The notes under the pieces: model-generated
The model's database searches: none
Told to the model about the DNA's origin: nothing
What the model saw: the letters and a program-made list of their open reading frames with translations, nothing else
Position numbers and translations under genes: made by a program
Assembly (NCBI GenBank): GCA_963802795.1
Contig: CAWDJV010000004.1
Span: forward strand, 372,001 to 436,000
Source of the DNA: JAIBJN01 sp963802795
Lineage (GTDB): Bacteria; Actinomycetota; Thermoleophilia; Gaiellales; Gaiellaceae
Direction: 5' to 3'
DNA length: 64,000 nucleotides
Shown here: positions 42,602-52,868 of the stretch, piece after piece
How positions within the stretch are numbered: position 1 is the first letter of the stretch
Layout: every line of letters begins with the position of its first letter

Positions 42602-44030
42602 ATGAGTGGCTCGGCGAGTCGCGATCCTGGCCCGGCCTGGCTGCCCAGCCAGTCAAAGGCGCTCCTTGGCAGTGCCGGATGCCTGGTGGTCGTCACGGCG
42701 GCGATCTACTTGTTCCGCGAAGCGGTGCCGGTACTCAGCCTCGGCGCGCTGTACCTCTTCGCAGTTCTACCGGTCGCGATCTTGTGGGGCCGGGCGTGGG
42801 CGGTCGGCGTCGCGGTCGCGAGCATGCTGGCGTTCAACTTCTTTTTCCTGCCACCTGCGCATACGTTCCGTCTGGAGGAACGAACGAACTGGCTTGCTCT
42901 CGCCGTCTATCTCGTGACCGGCGATCGTTGTCAGCGAGCTAGCAACACGCGCTCGGCAGCGTGCGGCCGAGGCGGAGCAGCGCGAGCGGGAGGAGGCGTT
43001 GCTCGCCGAGCTCTCGATTGCGCTGCTCCAGGGTGAGCGCGCTGACGAGCGGTCGGGAGGCGGTTGCTCGGGCAGTTGCGCGGATTCTGGGCGTCAGCCG
43101 AGGTACGTCTCGACCTCGACGACCGGGGTGAGGCGATTCCCGACGGGGCAGAGTTCAACCTCCGCGCCGGAGACCGGTTGGTCGGAAGGCTCGTCGTGCC
43201 CGAGGGTGAGCAACCGGACGCCGCGGTGCGAGACCGTTTTCTCCCGGCGTTGGCGTCGCTGCTCGCGGTGGCCGCCGACCGAGAGGTGCTCCAGCGAGAG
43301 GCGCTCGAGGCTGAGCGGCTGCGCCTGAGCGACACGGTCAAGACGGCGATCCTGCGATCGGTCGGCCACGACCTTCGCTCTCCGTTGACCGCGATTCGGG
43401 TTGCCGGCGGAAAGCCTTGCGTCGCCGGCGCTGGAGCTCACCGAGGAGGACCGACAGCGCCTGCTGGACACGATCAAGGAGGAGTCCCTCAGGCTCGATC
43501 GACTGGTCGCGAATCTGCTCGACCTCTCGCGCCTCGAGACCGGTGCGGTGACTTCGCGGAAGGAGCTCGTCGCGATCGACGAGCTCGTCGGGCAGGCGCT
43601 CGCTCAGCTTGGAGGACGGGAGGCCTCCGTCAGGGTTGAGCTACCGAGCGACGAGATCCCGCTCGTGGAGGTCGACGCGGTTCAGGTTGAGCGCGCCCTG
43701 GTCAACCTCCTCGAAAACGGGCTGCGCTTCTCGCCCGAGAACGAGGACGTGGTCGTTCGGGTCACTGCTTCGCGGCTGGAGGTCGTCCTCCGCGTCGAGA
43801 ACGGCGGCCCGCCGCTGGCCGAGCGACGACCTCGAGCGCATCTTCGAGCCTTTCGAACGCGCCTCAGAGGCGGACGGTCGACAAGGCACCGGGCTAGGGC
43901 TCGCAATCGCACGGGGCTTCACCGAGGCGAACGGCGGCCGCATCTGGGCCGAAACACGCTGGATCGGAGGGCGCCTGCTTCGCGATCGCCTTCCCGCTCG
44001 CGCCCGTGCCGGTTCGAGGCCGAGGCGTGA
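42602..44030 (+). pseudogene. KdpD-like sensor histidine kinase (DUF4118-HisKA-HATPase), seven +1 frame breaks
   Basis: Skipping seven single extra bases gives one normal kinase of about 473 residues. Four membrane helices of the DUF4118 type come first (AGCLVVVTAAIYLFREAVPV, LGALYLFAVLPVAILWG, VAVASMLAFNFFFLPPAHTF), then a coiled linker, the H box RSVGHDLRSPLTAIRVA with the phospho-accepting His, and N, F and G boxes (NLLENGLRFSPE, LERIFEPFER, GTGLGLAIARGF). The extra bases are near 42920, 43050, 43099, 43406, 43821, 43972 and 44015. It lacks the large N-terminal KdpD and USP domains. The stop overlaps the regulator start as GTGA. Confidence 0.8.
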
Positions 44031-44712
44031 GCGGGCCGCGCGTCCTGGTGGTCGACGACGAGCCGCAGATCCTGCGGGCGCTCGAGACGACCCTCCGAGG
44101 CGCCGGCTATGACGACCGAGACTGCCGCAACCGGCGAGGCCGCCCTGACGCAGGCCGCCGTCCGGCCGCCGGATGCCGTGATCCTGGACCTCGTGCTGCC
44201 CGGGAAAGGCGGGGCCGAGGTCTGTCGGGAGCTGCGCGAGTGGACGCAGGTGCCGATCGTCGTGCTGTCTGCGGTCGACGAGGAGCGCGAGAAGGTCGCT
44301 GCCCTCGATGCGGGCGCAGACGACTACGTGACCAAACCCTTCGGCGTCGAGGAGCTCTTGGCGCGCTTGCGCGCGAGCCTGCGCCGGGCCCAGCCCGCTG
44401 GCGACCCGGTCGTGGAGATCGGCGACCTGCGGATCGAGCTCGACAAGCGCGCGGTCTACAAGGACGGGCAGCTCCTGTCGCTCACGCCGCACGAGTTCAA
44501 GCTCTTGCGTCTCTTCTCGCTCAACGTCGGCCGTCTCTTGACGCACGCGGCAGATCCTGCGCGAGGTGTGGGGGCCGGCCTACCAGCGCGAGTCTCACTA
44601 CCTGCACGTGTACGTCTCGCAGCTGCGGCGGAAGATCGAGACCGACCCCTCGCGGCCCCGCTACCTCCTGACGGAGCCGGGTGCGGGCTATCGCCTCGTC
44701 ATTCCGTCTTGA
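44027..44712 (+). pseudogene. KdpE-like OmpR-family response regulator, two +1 frame breaks
   Basis: With two extra bases skipped (near 44111 and 44547) it reads as a complete regulator of about 227 residues. Receiver domain: VLVVDDEPQILRALETTL, the phospho-acceptor Asp in DAVILDLVLPGKGG, and the lysine in DYVTKPFGVEELL. The winged-helix DNA-binding domain has LLSLTPHEFKLLRLFSLNVG and, after the second break, YLHVYVSQLRRKIETDP and GAGYRLVIPS. It is the cognate partner of the adjacent kinase and closest in style to KdpE, the potassium-limitation regulator. Confidence 0.8.
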
Positions 44713-44779
44713 GAGCTTCTTGAGACCTCAGGCCGAGATCCTGAGGGATCGCTGAGCGACGTCGGCATACGGTCGATGC

Positions 44780-45101
44780 GTGTTGACGATTGCACGTTGG
44801 CGTGCGCCCGGCCGCGAGCGGCGGCGTCTCTCTCGCGAGGTTCAGCGCTACGCGCTCGCTGAGCGAGAGCACTTCCACCGGGCGTCCGTCGTCGAGTTCG
44901 ACACGGTCGCGGAGCGGTCGGCCCTGTACGAGCGGATCGCCGATCGGCTTCGAGACTTCGATCGACCGCTTCCCGAAGGCGCGCTTCGCGAGCTTGAGCT
45001 GCATCCTGTCCGAGCCGCCGCCGATTCGCGACTACGGCCTGAATGCCGTGAGGCGAAACGAGCGCATCGCGGCCGTCCTCGCCGAGCTCGAAAGCGACTG
45101 A
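44780..45101 (+). pseudogene. Small unknown protein between regulator and permease, one +1 frame break
   Basis: From GTG 44780, skipping one extra base near 45011, a protein of about 106 residues is read: SREVQRYALAEREHFHRASV, VEFDTVAERSALYERIADRL, EPPPIRDYGLNAVRRNERIA and a stop. It is charged and probably helical with no membrane segment. I do not recognise it. Its place between a KdpE-like regulator and a KimA-like permease suggests an accessory or regulatory part of the same cassette. The permease ATG follows after 2 bases. Confidence 0.5.
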
Positions 45102-45103
45102 CC

Positions 45104-47398
45104 ATGGCCGAGATCCGCGAACGTCCCCGAACGCTCGGTCGCCTGGAAGCGGGCGCTCATCGGCCGCCCGCGCGCGAGCAGCGAGATGGACGACACGCTC
45201 GTCTCGAAGAAGCTCGCCCTGCCGATCTTCGCCTCCGACCCGCTGTCGTCGGTGGCCTACGCGACCGAGTCGGGGCTCGTCGTGCTGATCGCAGCCTCGG
45301 CGACGGCGGCCAGCCTGATCATGCCGATCTCCATCGTGATCGCAGCAGTGCTGGCGATCGTCGTCCTCTCCTACACGCAGACGGTGCACGCCTACCAGAC
45401 GAGCGGCGGCGCCTACATCGTCGCCAAGGACAACCTCGGACGGCTGCCGAGCCTCGTCGCGGCGGCGGCGCTCCTCGTCGACTACGTCCTCACCGTCGCC
45501 GTCTCGGTCGCCGCGGGCGTGCTCGCTCTGACGTCCGCCGTGCCCTCGCTCGAGTCGCACAAGGTGGGTCTCTCGATCGCCTTCATCGTCCTCCTGACGC
45601 GTCGCGAACCTGCGCGGTGTCCGCGAGTCCGGCATCCTCTTCGCCCTCCCGACGTACGCCTTCGTCGTCGCCATGTACGCGATGATCGCGACCGGCGTAG
45701 GCAAATGCGTCGTCGGCACCTGCCCTCAGGCGGAGGTGCCCGACCCGGTCGCGGCGGGCGTAGGGGCAGCCGGCGTGCTCGTCATCACCCGCGCCTTCGC
45801 ATCCGGCGCCGCCGCGCTCACCGGCGTCGAGGCGATCTCGAACGGCGTCGGCGCCTTCCAGCCGCCGACGGGGCCGCAACGCGGCGCAGACGCTCCTCGT
45901 CCTCGGCGCCATCGCGATCACGCTTTTCCTCGGCGTCTCCTACCTCGCCGTCGAGATGGGCGCCCGCCCGAGCGAGAGCGTCTCGCTCATCTCCGAGATC
46001 GCCCGGGCCACCTTCCCGGCGTCCTCGCCGACCTCGGTCATGTACTACGTCGTCCAGGCGGTCACGTTCGGCGATCCTCATCCTCGCCGCCAACACGTCG
46101 TACCAGGGCTTCCCGCGGCTGGCGGCCGTCCTCGCGCGGGACGGCTACTTCCCCCGCCAGTTCGTGAACCTCGGCGACCGGCTCGTCTACTCGAACGGAA
46201 TCATCGTGCTCGCCGGCCTCGCCGCGCGTCTCGATCTGGGTCTTCAACGCCGACGTCATCGCCCTCATCCACCTCTACGTCGTCGGCGTCTTCACCGCCT
46301 TCACGCTCTCCCAGGCAGGCATGGTGCGCCGCTGGCTACGGCTCAAGGAGCCCGGCTGGCGCGAAGAGCGCCGTCATGAACGGCGTCGGCGCGACCGCGA
46401 CTGGAATCGTGACTCTGCTCGTGATCCAGGCGAAGTTCGTCGACGGGCGCCTGGATGGTCGTCATCGCCATCCCGGCACTGATCGCCCTCTTCCTCATCA
46501 TCAACCGCCACTACCGGACGGTAAGCCGCCGGCTGCGGGCCGGAACGGCCGCGGTGCGAGGAGCGCCCGAGCCCACGAACACGACGATCCTCTACGTCGA
46601 GCACCTCGACGAGGCCACAGCCGAGGCGGCCTGGTACGCGCGCCAGATCGCGGGCAGCGAGCTACCACCCCGTCTATGTGCCCGACGAGCGGTCAGAAGC
46701 CCGACCCTCGCGAGCACTGGTGGGAGTTCAGCGGCGGCGGCACGCCGATCGAGACCCTCGAGCGGCGCGACGGAGTAGCCGACGCCGTCCTCGACTACGT
46801 CTGGGCGCTGCCGCGCGGCGACTCGGCCTTCACCACAGTGGTCGTTCCAGAGGTCTTCGAGCGGCCGTCGCTCTCCACCGCCATCGCCCGTCGCCGCTCG
46901 ACCTTCTCACTCAAGCTTCGCCTGCTCTCAGAGCCAGGCGTGGTCGTCACGCGACGTCCCGGTCGTCCTCGATGCAGAACACGCCCGGCCCCAACCCGAG
47001 CGAGCCGATCGCTCGCGTCCTCGTCTCAGGCGTGCAGGCAGCATCGCTTCGCTCGATCAAGTACACGCAGACGCTCGGCCTCGACGACGCCAGGGCGGTC
47101 TTCTTCGCCTTCGACGCCGACGAGGCAAAGAGGATCAGAAGCGACTGGGAGCGAGAGGAGATCGACCTACCGCTCGACATCGCCGAGGCTCCCTACCGAG
47201 ACCTCGGTGATCCGCTCCAGCGCTATCTCCGCGCAGCTCACCGCGGAACCGGACGTGGTCGTCTCCGTCGTGATGCCCGAGCTGATCTTCTCGGGCTGGC
47301 CGCGGCTCCTCCACAACCAGCGCGCCCTCTACATCAAGCGCCTGCTCCTCTTCGAGCCGCGAGTGCTGCTCTCGAGCGTCCCGTACCACGTGCGCTGA
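45104..47398 (+). pseudogene. KimA-like APC-superfamily permease with cytosolic C-terminal domain, twelve +1 frame breaks
   Basis: Reading through about twelve extra single bases yields one protein of about 760 residues. The start reads SVAWKRALIGRPRASSE, then KKLALPIFASDPLSSVAYAT, the conserved opening of KimA/APC-type carriers, followed by many membrane helices (SGGAYIVAKDNLGRLPSLVA, SNGIIVLAGL, NGVGATATGIVTLLVIQAKF, WMVVIAIPALIALFLIINRH). The C-terminal soluble part has NTTILYVEHLDEATAEAAWYA, EHWWEFSGGGTPIETLERRD, and ends RALYIKRLLLFEPRVLLSSV. KimA imports potassium with protons; here a KdpDE-like pair precedes it. Extra bases: about 45128, 45600, 45868, 46070, 46227, 46363, 46448, 46659, 46690, 46952, 46986, 47233. 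Confidence 0.75.
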
Positions 47399-47517
47399 GC
47401 AGGACCGATCGTGGCCCCCTGTCGCGAAGTCGCTGGCGCCAGTTAGCGAAGAACGCCGCGCACCGTCGGGCTCCTCGCATGGTCGCGTGGGCACAGCCCG
47501 CGCGAGTTCTGGAGGGG

Positions 47518-48180
47518 TCAGGCAGGCGGGTCCTGGCTCGACGAGGGGCTTGCGCCGGCCCGTTTCCGCCTCCAGACCACGAGGCAGGCGACGATTGCCG
47601 CCAGAGCGAGCCCGAGGGCCAGGGCGATCCAGCCCCACGGCGGGTCGCTCGGGGAGGAAGTCGGTTCGGGCCCGACCGTTTCTACCTGAGTCACGGTCTC
47701 CACGCTCGTGGTGGTCGGGGTCTCGGTCTCCGTCGTCGTGGTCGAAGGCTCGGTCTCCGTCGTCTCGCCTTGGGCGGCGGCGAGGCCGAGCACGAGCGCG
47801 AGCCAGCCCAAGAACCCGTCTTCGTCGTCGGGTGGTTCGCTCGCCCCGGTGTCCGACGGGCCCGTATCCCCGTTCGTCGTCGAAGGTGAGGTCGTGGTCG
47901 TCTCGTTCGCCTGCGTCTCGCTGGAAGTGGTCGTCGGCTCCGTCGGCGTCCCCTCAGTGGGCGGCGTGGTTGGTGCCTCGGTGGTTGTTCCCGGAGCCGT
48001 CTCCGTTCGCGTGGAGAGGGTCGGCAAGGTCACGTCCGGTCGTGTGCCGGTAGGCAAGTCAGTCACACCGGACAGGCTTGGCAGGCCGTTCGAGTCACCT
48101 CCACCGCAGCCCCCGAGGAGGTAACCGGCAATCGCAGCGATCGCAAGGACAGGGCCGATGCGAGCGGCCTGACGCATCAA
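47518..48180 (-). CDS. Thr-rich lipoprotein-like protein with C-terminal membrane helix
   Basis: 220 residues. N-terminal signal with lipobox-like LLGGC followed by GGGDSNGL; a long Thr/Pro/Ser/Glu-rich low-complexity stretch (about residues 35-110 and 145-180) typical of cell-wall-spanning linkers; two hydrophobic segments, FLGWLALVLGLAAAQG and WGWIALALGLALAAIVACLV, the latter followed by a basic stop (WRRKRAG). No enzymatic domain is visible. Probably a surface-exposed protein; function unknown. Its ATG overlaps the stop of a short upstream frame (TGATG). Confidence 0.65.
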   Translation of the reverse strand: MMRQAARIGPVLAIAAIAGYLLGGCGGGDSNGLPSLSGVTDLPTGTRPDVTLPTLSTRTETAPGTTTEAPTTPPTEGTPTEPTTTSSETQANETTTTSPSTTNGDTGPSDTGASEPPDDEDGFLGWLALVLGLAAAQGETTETEPSTTTTETETPTTTSVETVTQVETVGPEPTSSPSDPPWGWIALALGLALAAIVACLVVWRRKRAGASPSSSQDPPA

Positions 48181-48296
48181 TCCCCGCCACGGGCTGTCAG
48201 CTTTACGAGTGGGCCGGTGCGCCCCGCGGCCGCGGCCCGGACTGTGGCGCGCTCCATCCTTCGGACAAGATCGTCGGTGCTGAGCTCGCGTGCCAT
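48177..48296 (-). CDS. Possible 39-residue upstream peptide coupled to the lipoprotein gene
   Basis: Short frame starting MARELSTDDLVRRMERATVR and ending KLTARGGD, its TGA overlapping the ATG of the Thr-rich lipoprotein. The frame is open further upstream to 48398, but that portion lacks a plausible start. It could be a small translated leader or just a chance frame; there is no homologue I recognise. Confidence 0.3.
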   Translation of the reverse strand: MARELSTDDLVRRMERATVRAAAAGRTGPLVKLTARGGD

Positions 48297-48591
48297 CCAG
48301 TCACTCCGGGGCCGAGGGGAGTCGCATCGACCGTGAGGTGAAGAATGTGACAGAGCGGTTCGCTCAGTGTCTACGCGCTGCGACGACCAGGCATCCATCT
48401 CGGCGGCTCGGCGTCTTCCTACCGTTCGGTTCGGACGTGTGCCTTGCGACGCGCGAGGATCTCGTTGCGGCTCGTGCTGCTCGAGCAGCTGATGGAAAGG
48501 GCTGAGCCCACTTCGGTCGTCTGCACGAGGCTAGATCTGTGCCGGCGCATCTGGTAGACCTCGCCGGCGGCCACGACTTCAAGGGGACGAA
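48297..48591. other. Intergenic region upstream of the DUF839/PhoX-like gene
   Basis: About 295 bases separating divergent genes. I see no gene. The Shine-Dalgarno-like AAGGGGACG lies just before the ATG at 48592. No clear promoter or inverted repeat was identified. Confidence 0.4.
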
Positions 48592-50362
48592 ATGAGCAGA
48601 CGCACGTTCATTGCCTGCACGGCGCTCGCAGCGGTCATCGCAGTCTCGGGGACGGCTGTCGCGCTCGCGGGCGGCAACAAGAGTGGTTTCAGGACTGGGG
48701 AGCGCTCGATGCTCAGCCCCGTCAAGGCGGGGGTGGAGATCACGCCGCTCCTGACGGTCGGGGACGTGCTTCCGAGCGGCTATCGCTTCGAGGCCATCCC
48801 GGACGGGATCTCCGTGCGCACCCGGGGTCAGGGCAGAGTCGACCTCTTTGTGAACCACGAGACCAGCAAGGTGCCGTTCCCGTACAACGCGACGGCGCCC
48901 ACGGCGGCCAACGGGGAGAACGATTTCGACAACGCGCAGGTGAGCCGACTGATCCTCAACCAGCATTCGGCCGGAGTGCTCAACGGCTCTTTCGTCATCG
49001 AGAGCAGCTCCGGCTACCAGCGTTTCTGCTCCAACTACCTCGCGACGGAGAAGGAGGGGTTCGATCGGGAGATCTTCTTCACGAACGAGGAGTCGCCGGA
49101 CTACGTGTACCGCCAGGAGGCCTCCTGGCCGCCTACCCCGGGGAGCCCGGCGGAGGAGGAGGCCGGCCTTGTCGTCGCGCTCGACGTCAAGACCGGCAAG
49201 CACCAGCCCGATCTACGGGATGGGCAGGCACAACCACGAGAACAACGTTCCTATCCCCGGATATGGGCACCCGGTCGTGTTCTCGGGTGACGACACCTTC
49301 ACCAGCGGCCCCCTCACGAATCCGCTCAACACGTCCGTGAAGCTTGCACCTGCTCAGTCGCAGCTCTACTCCTACATCGCACCGAGCACGGACGAGCTGC
49401 TGGCCGACGAGGGCGACCTCTGGGCTTTCGTCTCCGACACGCCGGGGGTCAAGAACTACTACGACGTCGCCCCCGGATCGGGAACCGAAGTCAGCGGGCA
49501 CTTCATCAAGGTGCCGAAGGACATCGCCACCGGCCTCAATCCCGACGGCTCGGAGCTGAAGGCCGCCGACAAGGGCTACCCGCTACCGCCGACGGACTTC
49601 AGCTGGCAGCTCGATCTTCGCTTCGCGACCGTCGCTCCGGGTCCCGGCATCGACGGTCCTCAGTGGGTGCTCGAGTACTGGAGCGATCTCAACAACGTGT
49701 TCCAGTTCGTCCGCGTCGAGGACATCGCCTATGACAAGCGGTCGGGCATGGAGAACGTCGTCTACATCGTCGACTCGGGCCGGGGCCGGACGGCCGCGCA
49801 GAGCCTCGACACGAACTTCAGGTCGACGAACGGCCGCGTGTGGAAGATGGTGCTCGACAAGAATGACCCGACGAAAGTGACGTCGCTCACGGTGTTCGTC
49901 GAGGGCGACGACAACCCCGTCAAGACGCTCGGCGAGGTCCACCAGCCTGACAACATCGAGACGACGCAGACCGGGCTGCTCCTGACCGAGGATCCCGGTA
50001 GCAGCCAGCAGTTCACTCCCGCCCAGATCGCGGCGGATCCCGCCAACGCGACGACGGCGCGGCTCTGGTACGTCCCGTTTACGGGTGCGCCCGAGGTCGT
50101 TCTCAAGGTCGACCAGTCCGCGGACGGGGGCCCGACCGACGTCGACGGCCGCGCGCCCGGGAACTGGGGCGCCTGGGAGTCGAGCGGGATCGTCGATGCT
50201 TCGGCGGCATTCGGGCCCGGCGCGTTCCTGATCAACGTCCAGGCGCACACGCTCTGGGTGGAGAAGGCGCCGGGTGACGACAACAACGGTGACGGTCAGC
50301 CCGACTTCACGTACAAGCGCGAAGGCGGGCAGCTGGCGCTGATCCGCATCCCGGGGGCGTAG
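48592..50362 (+). pseudogene. Secreted DUF839/PhoX-like protein, one +1 frame break
   Basis: Signal peptide MSRRTFIACTALAAVIAVSG (through VALA) and a mature part of about 560 residues. VDLFVNHETSKVPFPYN, KEGFDREIFFTNEES, GMGRHNHENNVPIPGYGHPV, and RVEDIAYDKRSGMENVVYIVDSGRG fit the DUF839/PhoX family of calcium/iron-dependent phosphatase-like beta-propellers. One extra G at about 49210 (CAG CCC, G, ATC TAC) separates the first 205 residues from the rest; removing it restores an uninterrupted protein. Could be an extracellular phosphatase. A bidirectional terminator follows. Confidence 0.7.
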
Positions 50363-50378
50363 CCCGCCGGCCTGAAAT

Positions 50379-50404
50379 GGGGGGCGCCTCTCGGGGCGTC
50401 CCCC
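50379..50404. terminator. Bidirectional terminator between convergent genes
   Basis: GGGGGGCGCC and GGGGCGTCCCCC form a 10-bp stem (one G-T pair) around a short loop, lying between the stops of two convergent genes. Confidence 0.7.
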
Positions 50405-50408
50405 GGCC

Positions 50409-52832
50409 CTAGGCCAGAATCCGGTCGTTCGCCGGGTCGACGAGCGCGTCCTCGGCGACGACGGCGCCCACCGGCTTCCCGAGCACTTCGACCTCGAGGT
50501 TCGCGCCGGTCTCGACCTCCGCAGGGAGATACGCCAACCCGATGTTGCGGCCGACCGTGAACCCGTAGCCCGCGCTCCGAAGCCGGCCGACGACCTCACC
50601 GCCCGCGCGCACCGCCTCGCCTCCGTAGACCGGCACGTACTCCTCGCCTCCGACGAGCAGCGTGCGGAGCCGCCGGGCCGGACGCTCGCCCGCCTCCGCC
50701 AGCGCACGGCGACCGTTGAACTCGCCCTTTTCGAGGTCGACGCAGAAGCCGAGTCCCGCCTCGTAGGGGGTGTCCCCCGCGGTCAGGTCGGTGCCGAAGT
50801 AGCGGTAGCCCTTCTCGAGTCGCAGCGACTCGAGGACCCGGTAGCCGCCGGGCTCGATCCCGTGCGGCTCGCCTGACTCGAGCAGCCGGTCCCACACCTG
50901 AACGGCCCAGTCGGGCGCGACGTAGAGCTCGAAACCGAGCTCGCCCACGTACGTGATTCGCTGCGCGAGCACCTCCGATCCGCCGATCTCGATCGTCCGT
51001 GCCGTGCGGAACGGCAGCGCCTGGTCCCCGACGTCGTCCTCGGTCACGCCTTCGAGCACATCCCGCGCGCGCGGGCCCCAGAGCCCGATCACGGCGAGCT
51101 CCTCCGAGATGTCGCGGAGCTCGACCGCCGCGTCCTCCTCGCGGAGGTTGAGCCGGAGCCAGCCCAGGTCCGAATCGATCGTCCCCGCGCCGGTGATGAC
51201 CCGGAAGCGCTCCTCGTCGAGCCTCGTGACGGTCACATCCGCCTCGATCCCGCCCCGGTCGTTCAGGAACTGCGTGTACACGACGCTCCCGGCGGGCCGG
51301 TCGATGCGATTGTCGGCAGCCCGCTCGAGCAAGGGCAGCGCGCCCGGGCCGGAGACCTCGATCTTCCCGAACGAGGTCATGTCGATGATCCCCACGCGCT
51401 CGCGGAAGGCCTCGTGCTCCACGCGGAGCCGCTCGAACCAGGGCGGCTTCGCGAACCCGAACGCCCGCTGGTCGGCGCCGGCCCTCCGGCTTGGCTTCCC
51501 CGGCTCGAAGAAGTCCGCGCGCTCCCACCCGTTCTTCGTCCCGAAGACCGCGCCGAGATCCTGGAGCCGTCCGTGCAGGGGCGAGAGCCGCTTCGGCCTG
51601 CCCAACTCGTCGACGTCGAACGGGTAGCGGAGGCGATAGTAGTAGCGGTAGACCTCGCGGGCGGTCTCCTGCGCGAAGCGCGGATCGCGGTACGAAGCTC
51701 CGAAGCGCCAGGCGCGGTAGCCGGTCACGTCCAGCTCGGTCTCTCCCTCGGAGATCCACTCGGCGACCGTCTTGCCGATGCCTCCGGCCCCGCCGAAGCC
51801 GTTGAGCGAGAGACCGGCGGCCGTCCAGAACCCGGGCACCCCGGGCATCGGCCCGAGGAGCGGATTGCCGTCCGGGGTCATGGCGTCGGGATGACAGATG
51901 AGCGCGACGACGCCTGCGTCGTGCAGGAACGGGAAGCGCCGGACGGCGCCGTCCATGAGCTGCGCGAAGCGCTCGTGATCGGGTGGAACCGACGCCCCGG
52001 CGTGATCCCAGGGCACCCCGTCCGCCCAGCGCGCGACCGGGTTCGGCTCGTAGCCGCCGAAGAGGATCCCTCCGGCCTCCGACTTGCCGTAGACGAGATT
52101 GTCGAGATCCCGGAAGCACGGCATCTCGCGAGGCAGCTCGTGCCCCTCCACCGCGGCGAGGGCAATGTGTTGGTGGTCGACCGGCACCGAGGGCGTGAAC
52201 GCCCCCACCATCGCCGCGACCTGGGGTGCCCAGATCCCGCAGGCGTTCACGATCAGCTCCGTCTCGATCGGCCCGGTGTCGGTCTCGACGGCTGTCACCC
52301 GGCGCGACGGGCCGAGCCGGATCCCGGTGACGCGACGTCCGGTCTCGATCCGCACGCCGAGCTCCCGGGCGGCGTTCGCGAGCGTGTGCGTCGCGATGTG
52401 GGGATCGACCGAGCCGTCATCCTCGATCCAGATCGCCCCGTAGAGCGACTCGCGCGTGGCCGCAGGCAGCAACTGCACCACCTCTTCCGGCGAGAGCACG
52501 TCGACGTCGAGCCCGATCGCGCGGGCCCGGCTCGCGCCGCGCTCGAGCTCCTCGAGGCTCTCGAGACTGGACGCGATGCGGAGGCTTCCGACGCTGTCGA
52601 AGACGCCGAGCTCCCGGTAGAGCTCGACGCTGTAACGGCGGAAGCGCATCATCGTCGGGGAGGGGTTGAACTGTGTGACGAGGCCGGCCGCGTGGCAGGT
52701 CGAGCCGCTGGTCAGCTCGTCCTTTTCGAGGAGGATCACATCACGCAGCCCCGCCTTCGCGAGGTGGTACGCGACGCTGCAGCCGGTAATCCCGCCCCCT
52801 ACGACGACGATCGCGGCACGCTCGCTCATCAC
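50409..52832 (-). CDS. Dimethylglycine/sarcosine dehydrogenase-like flavoprotein with GcvT domain
   Basis: 807 residues. N-terminal FAD-binding Rossmann fold: AAIVVVGGGITGCSVAYHLA (residues 5-24), then ELTSGSTCHAAGLVTQFNPS, where the His of the S-x-x-HAAG motif bears covalent FAD in relatives. GGAGGIGKTVAEWISEG ends the dehydrogenase part. The C-terminal half (from about residue 425) is a GcvT-type folate-binding domain: IDMTSFGKIEVSGPGALPLL, RITYVGELGFELYV, and YRVLESLRLEKGYRYFGTDL. These enzymes demethylate N-methylglycines and pass the one-carbon unit to tetrahydrofolate. Start is one of two adjacent ATGs. Confidence 0.9.
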   Translation of the reverse strand: MMSERAAIVVVGGGITGCSVAYHLAKAGLRDVILLEKDELTSGSTCHAAGLVTQFNPSPTMMRFRRYSVELYRELGVFDSVGSLRIASSLESLEELERGASRARAIGLDVDVLSPEEVVQLLPAATRESLYGAIWIEDDGSVDPHIATHTLANAARELGVRIETGRRVTGIRLGPSRRVTAVETDTGPIETELIVNACGIWAPQVAAMVGAFTPSVPVDHQHIALAAVEGHELPREMPCFRDLDNLVYGKSEAGGILFGGYEPNPVARWADGVPWDHAGASVPPDHERFAQLMDGAVRRFPFLHDAGVVALICHPDAMTPDGNPLLGPMPGVPGFWTAAGLSLNGFGGAGGIGKTVAEWISEGETELDVTGYRAWRFGASYRDPRFAQETAREVYRYYYRLRYPFDVDELGRPKRLSPLHGRLQDLGAVFGTKNGWERADFFEPGKPSRRAGADQRAFGFAKPPWFERLRVEHEAFRERVGIIDMTSFGKIEVSGPGALPLLERAADNRIDRPAGSVVYTQFLNDRGGIEADVTVTRLDEERFRVITGAGTIDSDLGWLRLNLREEDAAVELRDISEELAVIGLWGPRARDVLEGVTEDDVGDQALPFRTARTIEIGGSEVLAQRITYVGELGFELYVAPDWAVQVWDRLLESGEPHGIEPGGYRVLESLRLEKGYRYFGTDLTAGDTPYEAGLGFCVDLEKGEFNGRRALAEAGERPARRLRTLLVGGEEYVPVYGGEAVRAGGEVVGRLRSAGYGFTVGRNIGLAYLPAEVETGANLEVEVLGKPVGAVVAEDALVDPANDRILA

Positions 52833-52853
52833 ACGCGGCTCCCCTCTGTGCGA

Positions 52854-52859
52854 TAGAAA
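52854..52859 (+). promoter_or_regulatory. -10 box just before the choline-kinase-like gene
   Basis: TAGAAA in GCGATAGAAACTCGG, 9 bases before the GTG at 52869; no Shine-Dalgarno is present, so the message is probably leaderless or nearly so. Confidence 0.35.
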
Positions 52860-52868
52860 CTCGGATTC

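Noticed and set aside
43401..44030. A separate short histidine kinase ATPase-domain gene
   Set aside because: The sequence upstream carries the matching H-box and membrane domain in a neighbouring frame; a single base shift joins them into one kinase.
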